Source: an uncultured Chlorobiaceae bacterium (GTDB taxonomy: Bacteria; Bacteroidota; Chlorobiia; Chlorobiales; Chlorobiaceae). From it: 32,011 nucleotides of DNA. Of this stretch, positions 24,529 through 32,011 are shown in pieces (position 1 is the stretch's first letter; every line of letters begins with the position of its first letter). The notes beneath the pieces were generated by a model. It searched no databases. It had not been told where the DNA came from and saw only the letters and a program-made list of their open reading frames with translations. A program made the translations under genes and the position numbers. Location of the stretch: NCBI GenBank assembly GCA_903939765.1, contig CAJAIK010000038.1, positions 1 to 32,011 on the forward strand. Reading direction: 5' to 3'.

Positions 24529-24969
24529 ATGACCGAAGAGTTTCTCTCGTCCTCTGCTGAAGCGACCAGTCAGTTCGCCCGCCGGTTTGCGGCCACCCTT
24601 CAGCCGGGCGACATCGTCTCGCTCTGCGGCGAGCTTGGCGCGGGCAAAACCGAGTTCATGCGTGGGATTACAGCGTTTTTCAATTGCGACGACCAGCTCT
24701 CCAGCCCCACCTTTCCCCTCTTTAACATCTATGAGGGGTCGATGGACGGCGAACCGGTTGCGCTTCACCATTTCGACCTCTACCGAATCAACTCGCTCCA
24801 GGAGCTTGAAGGGATCGGTTTCGACGAATATCTTTCCAGCGGCGATTTTTCCTTTGTGGAGTGGGCTGACCGTTTCCCGGAATATGCCACGTTCTATACG
24901 GTAACGGTCACTCTGGTATACGCCGAAAGCGAGAGCCGCAGAATTGTTATTAAACGCAAAACCTCATGA
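24529..24969 (+). CDS. tsaE: tRNA t6A modification ATPase TsaE
   Basis: The 146-residue P-loop ATPase assists TsaB and TsaD in forming threonylcarbamoyladenosine at position 37 of ANN-decoding tRNAs. Walker A GELGAGKT is at 34-41, and LSSPTFPLFNIYEG, HHFDLYRI and FVEWADRF match the family. The frame is open to a TTG at 24514 that overlaps the DUF1015 stop; the ATG at 24529 fits the family start. The end overlaps tsaB by four bases (ATGA). Confidence 0.96.
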   Translation: MTEEFLSSSAEATSQFARRFAATLQPGDIVSLCGELGAGKTEFMRGITAFFNCDDQLSSPTFPLFNIYEGSMDGEPVALHHFDLYRINSLQELEGIGFDEYLSSGDFSFVEWADRFPEYATFYTVTVTLVYAESESRRIVIKRKTS

Positions 24970-25649
24970 ATATTCTTGCCATAGAGTGTACCCATGCCGC
25001 ATTGAGCGTCGCGGTCATGCATGCCGGTGTCGTTGCCGAAGTTCGGAGCAGTGACTGGAAAAAAGCCGCAGAATCGCTTGTTCCACTTATCGAAAAGGTG
25101 ATGGCCGAAAGGGCTCTTGACCTCAAGCAGCTCGACGGTATCGCAATTTCATCCGGCCCAGGCTCCTTTACCGCCCTGCGCATTGGCATGGCCGTTGCCA
25201 AAGGGGTTGCCTGCGGTCTTGGCATTCCGCTCGTGCCGGTACCCACCATGCCGGCGATGGCCGCATCACTGCAGGCCGGAACCGGTGAGGTTATGGCGGT
25301 CATACCGTCACGTAAAGGGGAATATTATTATGCTTTGTATTTGCCTGAGGAACTGGCTTCAGGGGTCTGGCATGATGAGGTCAAGAGAGGCTCTGCGGAG
25401 GATGTTGTTGCCGCTGTCTCCTCCTCAGATTCATCAGGGAGTGGCGGGACGGTGATTGTGGGGCGGCAGCTTAATGAGATTATCCCTTTGCTGGAGGGTT
25501 CCAGTGCGGTGTATCGGGAAGCCGACTGTTTTTCCGCCAGCTCCCTTTTCACCGCCGCCGAAAGACTCTTCGTCGGTGCGGATGCTGCCGAATTGAACGG
25601 GGTTGCGCCCGATTACCGGCAGATGTTCAGCCCGAATGGCGGTAAGTGA
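24966..25649 (+). CDS. tsaB: tRNA t6A biosynthesis protein TsaB
   Basis: The 227-residue ASKHA-fold protein pairs with TsaD and TsaE in t6A synthesis. MNILAIECTHAALSVAV and the GPGSFTALRIGM block (about 65-75) are diagnostic. It has no DNA- or metal-binding histidines of TsaD, as expected for the inactive partner. The start overlaps the tsaE stop, which gives translational coupling. tsaD and tsaC are not in the window. A leftward toxin-antitoxin pair follows after 42 bases, and no terminator is visible between. Confidence 0.96.
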   Translation: MNILAIECTHAALSVAVMHAGVVAEVRSSDWKKAAESLVPLIEKVMAERALDLKQLDGIAISSGPGSFTALRIGMAVAKGVACGLGIPLVPVPTMPAMAASLQAGTGEVMAVIPSRKGEYYYALYLPEELASGVWHDEVKRGSAEDVVAAVSSSDSSGSGGTVIVGRQLNEIIPLLEGSSAVYREADCFSASSLFTAAERLFVGADAAELNGVAPDYRQMFSPNGGK

Positions 25650-25691
25650 TTGAAAGGATTGGTTATGTACAGGAACAACTTGTCTTTGAAA

Positions 25692-26015
25692 TCAGGCAAT
25701 AGCACGAATTCCTCTCCGTTCCACAAGAGATAGGAGTTTCAATGTTGTGCCTGCGGGCTTCTTTTGTCCTCGCTCCCATTGGCTGACCGATTCCTTTGTC
25801 ACGTTCAGATAATGGGCAAAAACCATTTGGCTCACCTCTTCGCGTTTGCGCAATGCCTTGATTTCCTCAGCGCTGAAAGGATGAACCGGTGTTAAACAAG
25901 ATTCGTCGAATTGCCGCATGGTCTGTTTATCGATCACGCCAGCCTCGAACATGTCTGAAACAGTCTCGTGAACCGCCGCAAGGGCATCGCTTTTGTATGT
26001 TTTAGCTTTACTCAT
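25692..26015 (-). CDS. HigA-like antitoxin with XRE helix-turn-helix
   Basis: The 107-residue protein has a C-terminal XRE-type helix-turn-helix (about 49-98: EEIKALRKREEVSQMVFAHYL and NVTKESVSQWERGQKKP). Antitoxins of this type neutralise the toxin and repress the operon. The ATG at 26015 lies inside the toxin gene end (eight-base overlap), so the toxin gene is first, as in higBA-like modules. The pair is of the mobile, patchily distributed kind. Confidence 0.85.
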   Translation of the reverse strand: MSKAKTYKSDALAAVHETVSDMFEAGVIDKQTMRQFDESCLTPVHPFSAEEIKALRKREEVSQMVFAHYLNVTKESVSQWERGQKKPAGTTLKLLSLVERRGIRAIA

Positions 26016-26382
26016 AACATGCTACAGCCTTAATGGCTCCTGTCTGGATTAGTTTTTCGAGCTTTTCATCGGAAAGCGAAAAGGTGATTTTTGCCAGCTC
26101 TTTATACTCTTTTACTTCTGCCTTGGTTGTGTTATCCTGTGCATTTTTGGGAAACCCGTAAACGAAGAAATCCCTGTCACTCCGACAGTAAAAAATGATA
26201 GACCTGTATCCACCAGATTTACCTTCATGAAGTCGAGCAATTCTCTGCTTGATGACCCCGCCGCCATAATCGGCATCTATTAAGCCATTTTCGGCATCCT
26301 TTTCGGCTTTGCATAGCTTCTCATCACTGATACCCTCATCTTTGGCGAACTTGGCAAACCACCTGTTTTTGAAAATTTGCAC
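26008..26382 (-). CDS. RelE-like toxin (PF06296-type)
   Basis: The 124-residue protein matches the RelE-like toxin family that starts with IFKNRWFAKFAKDEGISDE and has the block LIDADYGGGVIKQRIARLHEGKSGGYRSIIFY and then FFVYGFPKNAQDN. Family members are thought to be mRNA-cleaving or ribosome-acting toxins, though this branch is less studied. The start is a GTG at 26382, since no ATG lies near the N-terminus; no ribosome site is apparent. It is the first gene of the pair and overlaps the antitoxin by eight bases. Confidence 0.88.
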   Translation of the reverse strand: MQIFKNRWFAKFAKDEGISDEKLCKAEKDAENGLIDADYGGGVIKQRIARLHEGKSGGYRSIIFYCRSDRDFFVYGFPKNAQDNTTKAEVKEYKELAKITFSLSDEKLEKLIQTGAIKAVACYE

Positions 26383-26476
26383 GCTTGATCGTTATGGTTG
26401 TTCTTTTCAGTACCTTGAATGTGTAGAACCAGGGTATACTTTTCAAGTTTATTTTGTAGGAGTTCAAAAAACGGAG

Positions 26477-26710
26477 ATGAGCTTGACGGAGAGAGGCTTT
26501 TCCGTAGCGTACTACAATAACACGATTGGCGGCAACACCAAGGTATTTTATGAGTGGGATGCGTTGTCACGGCTCTATGTGCCAATCCGCGAAGTAGACG
26601 AATTCACTGACGTTGATGACAAAGTCCAGAGTGGTACAAGAGTGACCAGACTTCTTGACAGAGTGTCTCAAGAGTATAAGGAAATAAGCTGGGAGAACTC
26701 TCGCCCCTGA
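26477..26710 (+). CDS. Small hypothetical protein, orphan next to the toxin-antitoxin pair
   Basis: This 77-residue frame encodes an acidic, aromatic-rich protein (NTKVFYEWDALSRLYVPIRE, then VTRLLDRVSQEYKEISWENS). I do not recognise the family. The ATG at 26477 has AGGAG about 15 bases upstream, slightly far. The frame is open further back to 26309, but there it would be antisense to the toxin gene, so it could also be the surviving 3' part of a longer gene. A T-run hairpin follows its stop directly, which supports a real transcript. It is divergent from the toxin, with about 95 bases between them. Confidence 0.5.
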   Translation: MSLTERGFSVAYYNNTIGGNTKVFYEWDALSRLYVPIREVDEFTDVDDKVQSGTRVTRLLDRVSQEYKEISWENSRP

Positions 26711-26736
26711 GCCGGGGTACTCTCCGGCTTTTTTTT
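26710..26736 (+). terminator. Intrinsic terminator after the small orphan gene
   Basis: AGCCGG (26710-26715) and CCGGCT (26724-26729) enclose an eight-base loop and are followed by a run of T to 26736. It starts at the stop codon of the 26477 gene and shields rsfS. Confidence 0.8.
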
Positions 26737-26809
26737 CGGTCAGTGAGCTGGCTTTTTTGTATGTTCCGGAGTTACCATTATTGCCATTATGGAGCTTTTT
26801 TGTTGCCTG

Positions 26810-26837
26810 TTGGTGATAAGTTGTTGTGAAATATAGT
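26810..26837 (+). promoter_or_regulatory. Possible promoter of rsfS
   Basis: TTGGTG (26810-26815), 16 bases and TATAGT (26832-26837) lie upstream of the rsfS ribosome site. The match is moderate, and it follows a terminator, so a promoter is expected here. Confidence 0.35.
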
Positions 26838-26860
26838 TCATTTATGAAGGATGGAGGTTT

Positions 26861-27256
26861 ATGAGTAGCTTGAAAGAGGAAGAGATGGTGAATGCCACCC
26901 AGGCAAAAGAGGTGGCGGTCGGTGAGTTGCTGGCGAGAAGAGCGGCCGAGCTGGCGCTGGAAAAGAAGTGTGAAGAGGTCAGGATTCTTGATCTCAGGGG
27001 GTTGACCTCCGTGACGGATTATTTTGTGATTGTGACGGCTGATTCTGATCGCAAGGCAAAGGCGGCGGCGGAGCATATTATTGATGAGCTGAAGGGGGAT
27101 GGTGAGCGTCCAATGCACGTTGAGGGGATGGATTCCATGCACTGGATTCTGCTCGACTATATTGATGTTGTTGTGCATGTTTTTATGCCTGATGAGCGCA
27201 GTTTTTATGACCTTGAATCGCTCTGGTCGGAGGCTCCGGTCATCACGCTGAGCTGA
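26861..27256 (+). CDS. rsfS: Ribosome silencing factor RsfS
   Basis: The 131-residue RsfS/Iojap protein binds L14 of the large subunit and blocks subunit joining when nutrients are short. The core (about 20-125) is intact: [20 protein letters not shown], and [20 protein letters not shown] near the end. The ATG at 26861 has a strong GGATGGAGG site. The usual neighbour nadD is not here. gyrA follows after 122 bases. Confidence 0.95.
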   Translation: MSSLKEEEMVNATQAKEVAVGELLARRAAELALEKKCEEVRILDLRGLTSVTDYFVIVTADSDRKAKAAAEHIIDELKGDGERPMHVEGMDSMHWILLDYIDVVVHVFMPDERSFYDLESLWSEAPVITLS

Positions 27257-27378
27257 TATTCCTGCCGGTTTTGTGCAGTTTTCTCTCGTTATGAAGGCTG
27301 CATCGTTAAGAATTCAGACGGATTTTTATACATTGTGCCGTTGAGTTATTTATATCAATTATCACCCAGGATTTATCT

Positions 27379-29865
27379 ATGCAGCGCGAAAGAATAGTCC
27401 CGATCAGTATTGAAGAAGAAATGCGGGGTTCTTATCTCGATTATTCGATGTCGGTCATTGTCAGTCGTGCGTTGCCTGACGTGAGGGACGGTTTGAAGCC
27501 GGTTCACCGCAGGGTACTTTTCGGTATGCATGAACTTGGTCTGCAGGCAGGGAAGCCCCATAAAAAGTCAGCTCGTGTTGTTGGTGAAGTGCTTGGAAAG
27601 TTCCATCCGCATGGTGATACCGCAGTCTACGACAGCCTGGTGCGCCTGGTTCAGGAGTTTTCGATGCGTTATCCCCTGATTGACGGTCAGGGTAACTTTG
27701 GTTCGGTTGATGGTGACTCTCCAGCGGCCATGCGATACACTGAGGTGCGCATGAAGAGCATTGCCGGTGAGATGCTGAAGGATCTCGACAAGGGCACCGT
27801 CGATTTCTCCCTTAATTTTGATGACTCCCTTGAGGAGCCTACCGTTCTGCCTTCGGCGATTCCCAACCTCCTTGCGAATGGTTCGTCGGGGATTGCGGTC
27901 GGTATGGCAACCAATATTCCGCCCCAGAATCTTCGTGAGATTGTTGATGGCATGATCGCCCTGATCGCCAATCCGGAGTTGGAAGTGGCCGATCTTATGA
28001 AATTTGTTATTGCTCCAGATTTTCCAACTGGTGGAATTATATACGGATACGAGGGTGTTCGTTCCGCTTATCTGACCGGCAGGGGCAAGGTGGTGATTCG
28101 TGCGCGGGCCATTGTGGAGATTACCCCGAAAAACAGCCGGGAATCCATTGTGGTTACGGAGCTGCCCTATCAGGTGAATAAGGTGCGGCTGATCGAGAAA
28201 ATCGTTGAGCTGGTGCACGACAAAAAACTTGAAGGTATTGCCGATATTCGTGACGAGTCTGATCGTGACGGTATGCGACTGGTGATTGAGTTGAAGCGGG
28301 ATGCGGTGGCGATGGTTGTGCTGAACAACCTCTACAAGCATACCCCGATGCAGGATACGTTCGGGGTGATCATGCTGGCGCTGGTTGATGGAGTGCCGAG
28401 GATCCTCAATCTCAAGGAGATGATGGTCTATTATATCAAGCACCGTAACGAGATTGTGCTGCGTCGGACGCAGTTCGACCTTGCGGCAGCCGAAAAGCGG
28501 GCTCATATTCTTGAGGGTCTGAAAATTTGTCTCGACAATCTTGATGAGGTGATTACCACGATTCGTGAGTCACCGGATGCGTCAACGGCGCAGGAGCGGC
28601 TCATTGAGCGCTTTGGCTTGTCGGAGTTGCAGTCGAAGGCAATTCTTGAGATGCGTCTTCAGCGTTTGACCGGCATGGAGCGCAAAAAGATTGACATGGA
28701 GTACCTGGAGGTTCTGGCCTTCATCGAGGAGATGCGCTTTATTCTTGGCAGTCCCGAGAAGCAGATGCAGATTATCCGCGAAGAGTTGCTGAAGGTCAGG
28801 GAGGTTTACGGTGACGCCCGTCGTACCGAAATTGTGCCGCAGGAGGGCGATTTCTCCATTGAAGACATGATTGCCCAGGAGGATGTGGTGATTACCATTA
28901 CCCACGAGGGCTTTATCAAGCGTTTCCCGGTTTCAGGCTACCGCCGCCAGGCACGGGGAGGCAAGGGTGTGACGGGGGCTCAGGCAAAGCATGACGATTT
29001 TGTCGAGCACATGTTTATTGCCTCTACCCACAATTATATCCTCTTCTTCACCAATCGGGGTCGTTGTCACTGGTTGAAAGTGCATGAGATTCCTGAGGCT
29101 GGGCGTGCGGCAAGGGGTCGGGCGCTGGCCAATATCATGGAGTTGCAGCAGGGTGAAAAAATCAGGGCCTATATTAATATTCGCAATTTTGACGAACCGG
29201 GCTTCATTGTCATGGCGACGACCAATGGTATCGTCAAAAAAACAGCTCTCGAAGATTTTTCTCATCCGCGAAAGAACGGTATTGCGGCAATTACCATCGA
29301 GGAGCATGATGAGCTGCTTGATGCCCGTTTGACTGATGGCGATCATCAGATTATTCTGGCCAAGAGTTCCGGCTTTGTTGTTCGCTTTCCTGAGGCTGAA
29401 ATCCGCGCGATGGGTCGTACAGCGATGGGCGTCAAGGGTATCACGCTCGATGAGGGTGAGAAGTGTATTTCGATGGTGACCACCAAGCGTTTTGATACGG
29501 CGTTGCTTGCTGTTACCGACAACGGTTTTGGCAAGAGAAGTCGTGTGGAGGATTATCGCCTGACACGGCGCGGTGCACGCGGGGTCATTACGCTCAAGGC
29601 TCATGAAAAGGTTGGTGCGCTCATTGGTCTCCTTGATGTCAATGATGATGATGATCTGATCATCATTACGACACATGGTATCGTGAATCGTCAGCATGTC
29701 TCTGATATTCGGTTGACTGGCAGGAACACTTCAGGGGTCAGGCTTGTCAGGCTGATGGCCGGGGATGTCATTTCCGCACTTGCAAGAGTGCCGAAGAGCG
29801 ATGAGGAGACAGAGGGTGAGCTTCCATTGGAAGATCCTGATGGACAGATTGATCTCTTTGTGTAG
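27379..29865 (+). CDS. gyrA: DNA gyrase subunit A
   Basis: The 828-residue subunit cuts and rejoins DNA in negative supercoiling. The DNA-binding start [20 protein letters not shown] is canonical. The active-site tyrosine is Tyr120 in AAMRYTEVR. The quinolone region reads [11 protein letters not shown], so the position of E. coli Ser83 is Thr81 and Asp87 is Asp85 (a wild-type-like variant in many species). The GyrA box QARGGKG at 524-530 distinguishes it from ParC. Six-blade C-terminal repeats are present, and the tail is acidic. The ATG at 27379 has AGGA upstream. gyrB is not in the window. Confidence 0.97.
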   Translation: MQRERIVPISIEEEMRGSYLDYSMSVIVSRALPDVRDGLKPVHRRVLFGMHELGLQAGKPHKKSARVVGEVLGKFHPHGDTAVYDSLVRLVQEFSMRYPLIDGQGNFGSVDGDSPAAMRYTEVRMKSIAGEMLKDLDKGTVDFSLNFDDSLEEPTVLPSAIPNLLANGSSGIAVGMATNIPPQNLREIVDGMIALIANPELEVADLMKFVIAPDFPTGGIIYGYEGVRSAYLTGRGKVVIRARAIVEITPKNSRESIVVTELPYQVNKVRLIEKIVELVHDKKLEGIADIRDESDRDGMRLVIELKRDAVAMVVLNNLYKHTPMQDTFGVIMLALVDGVPRILNLKEMMVYYIKHRNEIVLRRTQFDLAAAEKRAHILEGLKICLDNLDEVITTIRESPDASTAQERLIERFGLSELQSKAILEMRLQRLTGMERKKIDMEYLEVLAFIEEMRFILGSPEKQMQIIREELLKVREVYGDARRTEIVPQEGDFSIEDMIAQEDVVITITHEGFIKRFPVSGYRRQARGGKGVTGAQAKHDDFVEHMFIASTHNYILFFTNRGRCHWLKVHEIPEAGRAARGRALANIMELQQGEKIRAYINIRNFDEPGFIVMATTNGIVKKTALEDFSHPRKNGIAAITIEEHDELLDARLTDGDHQIILAKSSGFVVRFPEAEIRAMGRTAMGVKGITLDEGEKCISMVTTKRFDTALLAVTDNGFGKRSRVEDYRLTRRGARGVITLKAHEKVGALIGLLDVNDDDDLIIITTHGIVNRQHVSDIRLTGRNTSGVRLVRLMAGDVISALARVPKSDEETEGELPLEDPDGQIDLFV

Positions 29866-29890
29866 TCACAGTAAACCCTATGGAGGAGAT

Positions 29891-30115
29891 ATGGAAGAGA
29901 AAAAGCCTTATGTCATGACGGAGAAGCCGGGTACAAAATATTATTGTACCTGTGGCCGCTCAGAGAAGTTGCCCTATTGTAACGGTGCGCATAAAGGGAG
30001 CGAATTCCATCCTGTAAAAGTTGAGATCGACGAGGAAAAAACAGTAGCAATATGCGCTTGTGGTCGTTCGCAGAAGTTCCCCTTCTGTGACGGCTCTCAC
30101 AAGGCAGAGCAATAA
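29891..30115 (+). CDS. Tandem CDGSH iron-sulfur protein
   Basis: The 74-residue protein carries two CDGSH-type [2Fe-2S] binding motifs in mirror positions: C19, C21, C30, H34 and C55, C57, C66, H70. The second motif ends CDGSH; the first ends CNGAH, with Asn for Asp. Related bacterial proteins bind one cluster per motif and are held to act in iron or redox balance; the exact role is unknown. The ATG at 29891 has a GGAGGAG site. It lies between gyrA (25 bp) and pyrG (30 bp) and may be co-transcribed with either. Confidence 0.92.
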   Translation: MEEKKPYVMTEKPGTKYYCTCGRSEKLPYCNGAHKGSEFHPVKVEIDEEKTVAICACGRSQKFPFCDGSHKAEQ

Positions 30116-30145
30116 TCAAACTCTTAATCAAGGACGGACGGTTTC

Positions 30146-31855
30146 ATGGCTCGACCGAAAAATGTGAAACATATTTTTGTGACCGGAGGGGTGATTTCCT
30201 CGCTCGGCAAGGGAATTTTGTCAGCCTCTCTCGGGATGCTGCTCAAGTCTCGTGGTCTGAAGGTGGCCATACAGAAATATGATCCTTATATCAATGTGGA
30301 CCCTGGTACGATGTCCCCCTACCAGCATGGAGAGGTCTATGTGACCGATGACGGTGCTGAAACTGACCTTGATCTTGGTCATTACGAACGTTTTCTTGAC
30401 GAATCGACGACGCAGTCTTCGAATCTGACGATGGGGCGGGTCTATAAATCGGTCATCGACAAGGAGCGTCGCGGTGAATACCTTGGAGCAACGGTTCAGG
30501 TGGTCCCTCATGTGATTGATGAAATCAAGGACCGGATGGCCGAGCAGGCCAAAAATGGCGACCTCGATGTACTCATTACCGAGATTGGCGGAACGATCGG
30601 CGATATCGAGTCACTCCCATTTCTTGAGGCGATGCGGCAGATGAAGCTCGAAATGGGCGACAGCAACCTGCTCAACATCCACCTTACTTTTGTGCCCTAC
30701 ATCAAGGCCGCGAGTGAATTGAAAACAAAGCCGACGCAGCACAGTGTGAAAATGTTGCTTGGGGTTGGTATCCAGCCAGACATTCTCGTCTGCCGCAGCG
30801 AAAAGCCGCTCTCTCGCGATATCAAGAACAAGGTGGGCCATTTTTGCAATGTCAACGAACTTGATGTTATCGGTCTGAACGATTGTGACACGATTTACGA
30901 TGTTCCGTTGATGCTGCTCAAGGAAAAGCTTGATTTGCGCGTGCTTAAAAAGCTTGGACTGAAGAAATACAAGGAGCCGACGCTCGACTACTGGCGCGAC
31001 TTTTGCAACAAGGTCAAGTTCCCGCAGGATGGAGAAGTTACTATCGGAATATGCGGCAAGTATACGGAGTACCCTGATGCCTACAAGTCTATCATTGAAT
31101 CCTTCATTCATGCCGGGGCAAGCAACAATGTCAAAGTGACTGTCAAGCTGCTCAGGGCGGAGGATGCCGAGCTGAGTGCCTTCGATTTTGCAAAGGAGCT
31201 GGAGGGGGTTAACGGTATTCTTGTCGCGCCCGGCTTCGGCGATCGGGGGATTGAAGGGAAGATCAAGTATATCCAGTATGCGAGGGAGCATAATGTCCCT
31301 TTTCTTGGAATCTGTCTTGGTATGCAGTGCGCCACTATTGAATTTGCGCGTAACGTCTGTGGCTTGCAGGACGCCAACTCCACGGAGTTTAACAAGCGTA
31401 CCCGTTTTCCGGTTATTGATCTCATGGAGCACCAGAAAAAGGTTAAAGAGAAGGGTGGTACCATGCGTCTGGGCAGCTATCCCTGCATTATCACCGAAGG
31501 GTCGAAGGCTTATGCGGTCTATCAGAAATTTCTGATTAATGAAAGGCATCGCCATCGTTACGAGTTCAACAATACCTGGCGCAAGAACTTTGAGGAGAGC
31601 GGCATGATTTTTTCCGGAACCTCGCCGAACGGGGAGCTGGTGGAGATCATAGAGTTGAAGGAGCATCGCTGGTTTGTTGGGGTACAGTTCCACCCTGAGC
31701 TGAAATCAAGAGTTCAGAAGGTACATCCTCTGTTTCATGGCTTTGTGGCCGCAGCGAAGGAGTATGCCCAGGGCGTTCATCAGATGGAACTGGTCGTTGA
31801 GAAGCCTGTTGAGCGGCCCTCATTCGCTCCCGTGTACGATGAACCGGCGCAATAA
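30146..31855 (+). CDS. pyrG: CTP synthase
   Basis: The 569-residue enzyme makes CTP from UTP and glutamine. The synthetase domain starts [20 protein letters not shown]; the C-terminal glutaminase has the nucleophile Cys in [11 protein letters not shown] and the His/Glu pair in [12 protein letters not shown]. It is about 25-35 residues longer than the E. coli enzyme, mainly a C-terminal tail ending [10 protein letters not shown]. The ATG at 30146 has an AAGGACGG site. Confidence 0.98.
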   Translation: MARPKNVKHIFVTGGVISSLGKGILSASLGMLLKSRGLKVAIQKYDPYINVDPGTMSPYQHGEVYVTDDGAETDLDLGHYERFLDESTTQSSNLTMGRVYKSVIDKERRGEYLGATVQVVPHVIDEIKDRMAEQAKNGDLDVLITEIGGTIGDIESLPFLEAMRQMKLEMGDSNLLNIHLTFVPYIKAASELKTKPTQHSVKMLLGVGIQPDILVCRSEKPLSRDIKNKVGHFCNVNELDVIGLNDCDTIYDVPLMLLKEKLDLRVLKKLGLKKYKEPTLDYWRDFCNKVKFPQDGEVTIGICGKYTEYPDAYKSIIESFIHAGASNNVKVTVKLLRAEDAELSAFDFAKELEGVNGILVAPGFGDRGIEGKIKYIQYAREHNVPFLGICLGMQCATIEFARNVCGLQDANSTEFNKRTRFPVIDLMEHQKKVKEKGGTMRLGSYPCIITEGSKAYAVYQKFLINERHRHRYEFNNTWRKNFEESGMIFSGTSPNGELVEIIELKEHRWFVGVQFHPELKSRVQKVHPLFHGFVAAAKEYAQGVHQMELVVEKPVERPSFAPVYDEPAQ

Positions 31856-31859
31856 GGGG

Positions 31860-31885
31860 CTTTTTTCCACTTTTTTGGAAGAAAG
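31860..31885 (+). terminator. Hairpin after pyrG, possible terminator
   Basis: CTTTTTTCCA (31860-31869) and TGGAAGAAAG (31876-31885) pair over ten bases with one G-T pair and a six-base loop, five bases past the pyrG stop. No clear T-run follows, so termination is possible but not certain. Confidence 0.4.
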
Positions 31886-31917
31886 GTTTAGAAAAGATTA
31901 GGAAGGGAGAGTTAAAG

Positions 31918-31983
31918 ATGATACATTGGGGACCCACTGAAGAAGAGCCGAAAGGGAAAGCTGAAAGCGGGGAAAGAGCCTGA
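31918..31983 (+). CDS. Very short possible peptide frame (21 residues)
   Basis: An ATG at 31918 opens a 21-residue frame starting MIHWGPTEEEPKGKAE, with an AGGAAGGGAG purine run upstream. It may be a leader peptide for the next gene beyond the window, or chance. The remaining bases to the end show nothing else, except TTGACA at 31999-32004 that may be a -35 box. Confidence 0.2.
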   Translation: MIHWGPTEEEPKGKAESGERA

Positions 31984-32011
31984 AAAATGGCACGTTATTT
32001 GACAGTATGAG

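Noticed and set aside
27605-27640. Thr in place of Ser83 in the gyrase quinolone region as a resistance mutation
   Set aside because: Thr is the natural residue in many species and Asp87 is intact, so resistance cannot be inferred.
27568-29697. Two long open frames (312 and 254 codons) antisense to gyrA
   Set aside because: Both lie wholly within gyrA on the other strand and look like mirror translations.
30611-31693. Open frame of 360 codons antisense to pyrG
   Set aside because: It mirrors a highly conserved gene and shows no recognisable family.
1-32011. CRISPR arrays, insertion sequences and prophage
   Set aside because: I saw no spaced repeat array, transposase, integrase or phage structural gene.

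Overview
The window reads as a chromosomal segment of a green sulfur bacterium (Chlorobiota, Chlorobium/Pelodictyon-like) or a close relative. This is inferred from the combination of an iorA-iorB-paaK operon, an ArsA-type ATPase ending in an HSP20-like domain, the long type-2 PyrF, a Dps-like ferritin with paired cysteines, a tandem CDGSH protein and an amtB/P-II pair. Several starts lack a Shine-Dalgarno sequence. No photosynthesis gene lies in the window, so the placement rests on gene families and style, not on a lineage marker. Most of the window is housekeeping sequence; the accessory part is small (one toxin-antitoxin pair and one orphan gene near 25.7-26.7 kb).

Layout. Positions 1-15.1 kb are read mostly leftward: the N-terminal part of a von Willebrand factor A lipoprotein-like gene cut by the window edge (1-765); the arylpyruvate oxidoreductase/arylacetate-CoA ligase operon iorA-iorB-paaK (4451 to 945); an ArsA-family ATPase (5826-4609) with a strong terminator; a 442-bp divergent control region with an 11-bp inverted repeat and two promoter-like sites; a rightward sensor histidine kinase with a degenerate N-terminal receiver (6269-8311); a DUF1997-like gene; a cluster dxr-rseP-prfA; a tRNA-Val(UAC) on the opposite strand; and ftsH. 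From 15.4 kb onward genes run mostly rightward: pyrF, glmS, a TIGR01777 epimerase-like gene, a ferritin-like gene, amtB and its P-II regulator, a leftward TPR protein, then scpA, a DUF1015 gene, tsaE and tsaB, a leftward HigBA-like toxin-antitoxin pair, a small orphan gene with its own terminator, rsfS, gyrA, a small CDGSH protein and pyrG.

How the genes work together. IorA/IorB/PaaK interconvert arylacetates, arylacetyl-CoA and arylpyruvates; in an anaerobic autotroph the reductive direction would feed aromatic amino acid synthesis, but direction cannot be read from sequence. AmtB and P-II form the usual ammonium transport/control pair. Dxr, RseP and PrfA are essential isoprenoid, proteolysis and translation functions. 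TsaE and TsaB overlap by four bases and belong to the t6A tRNA modification machinery. PyrF and PyrG are separate steps of pyrimidine synthesis.

I did not find a clearly new multi-gene system. The best second-look items are the kinase with three altered receiver residues beside an operator-like inverted repeat, the nearly cysteine-free ArsA homologue, the IorA without its terminal ferredoxin domain, the P-II protein without the uridylylation tyrosine, and the cysteine-pair ferritin.
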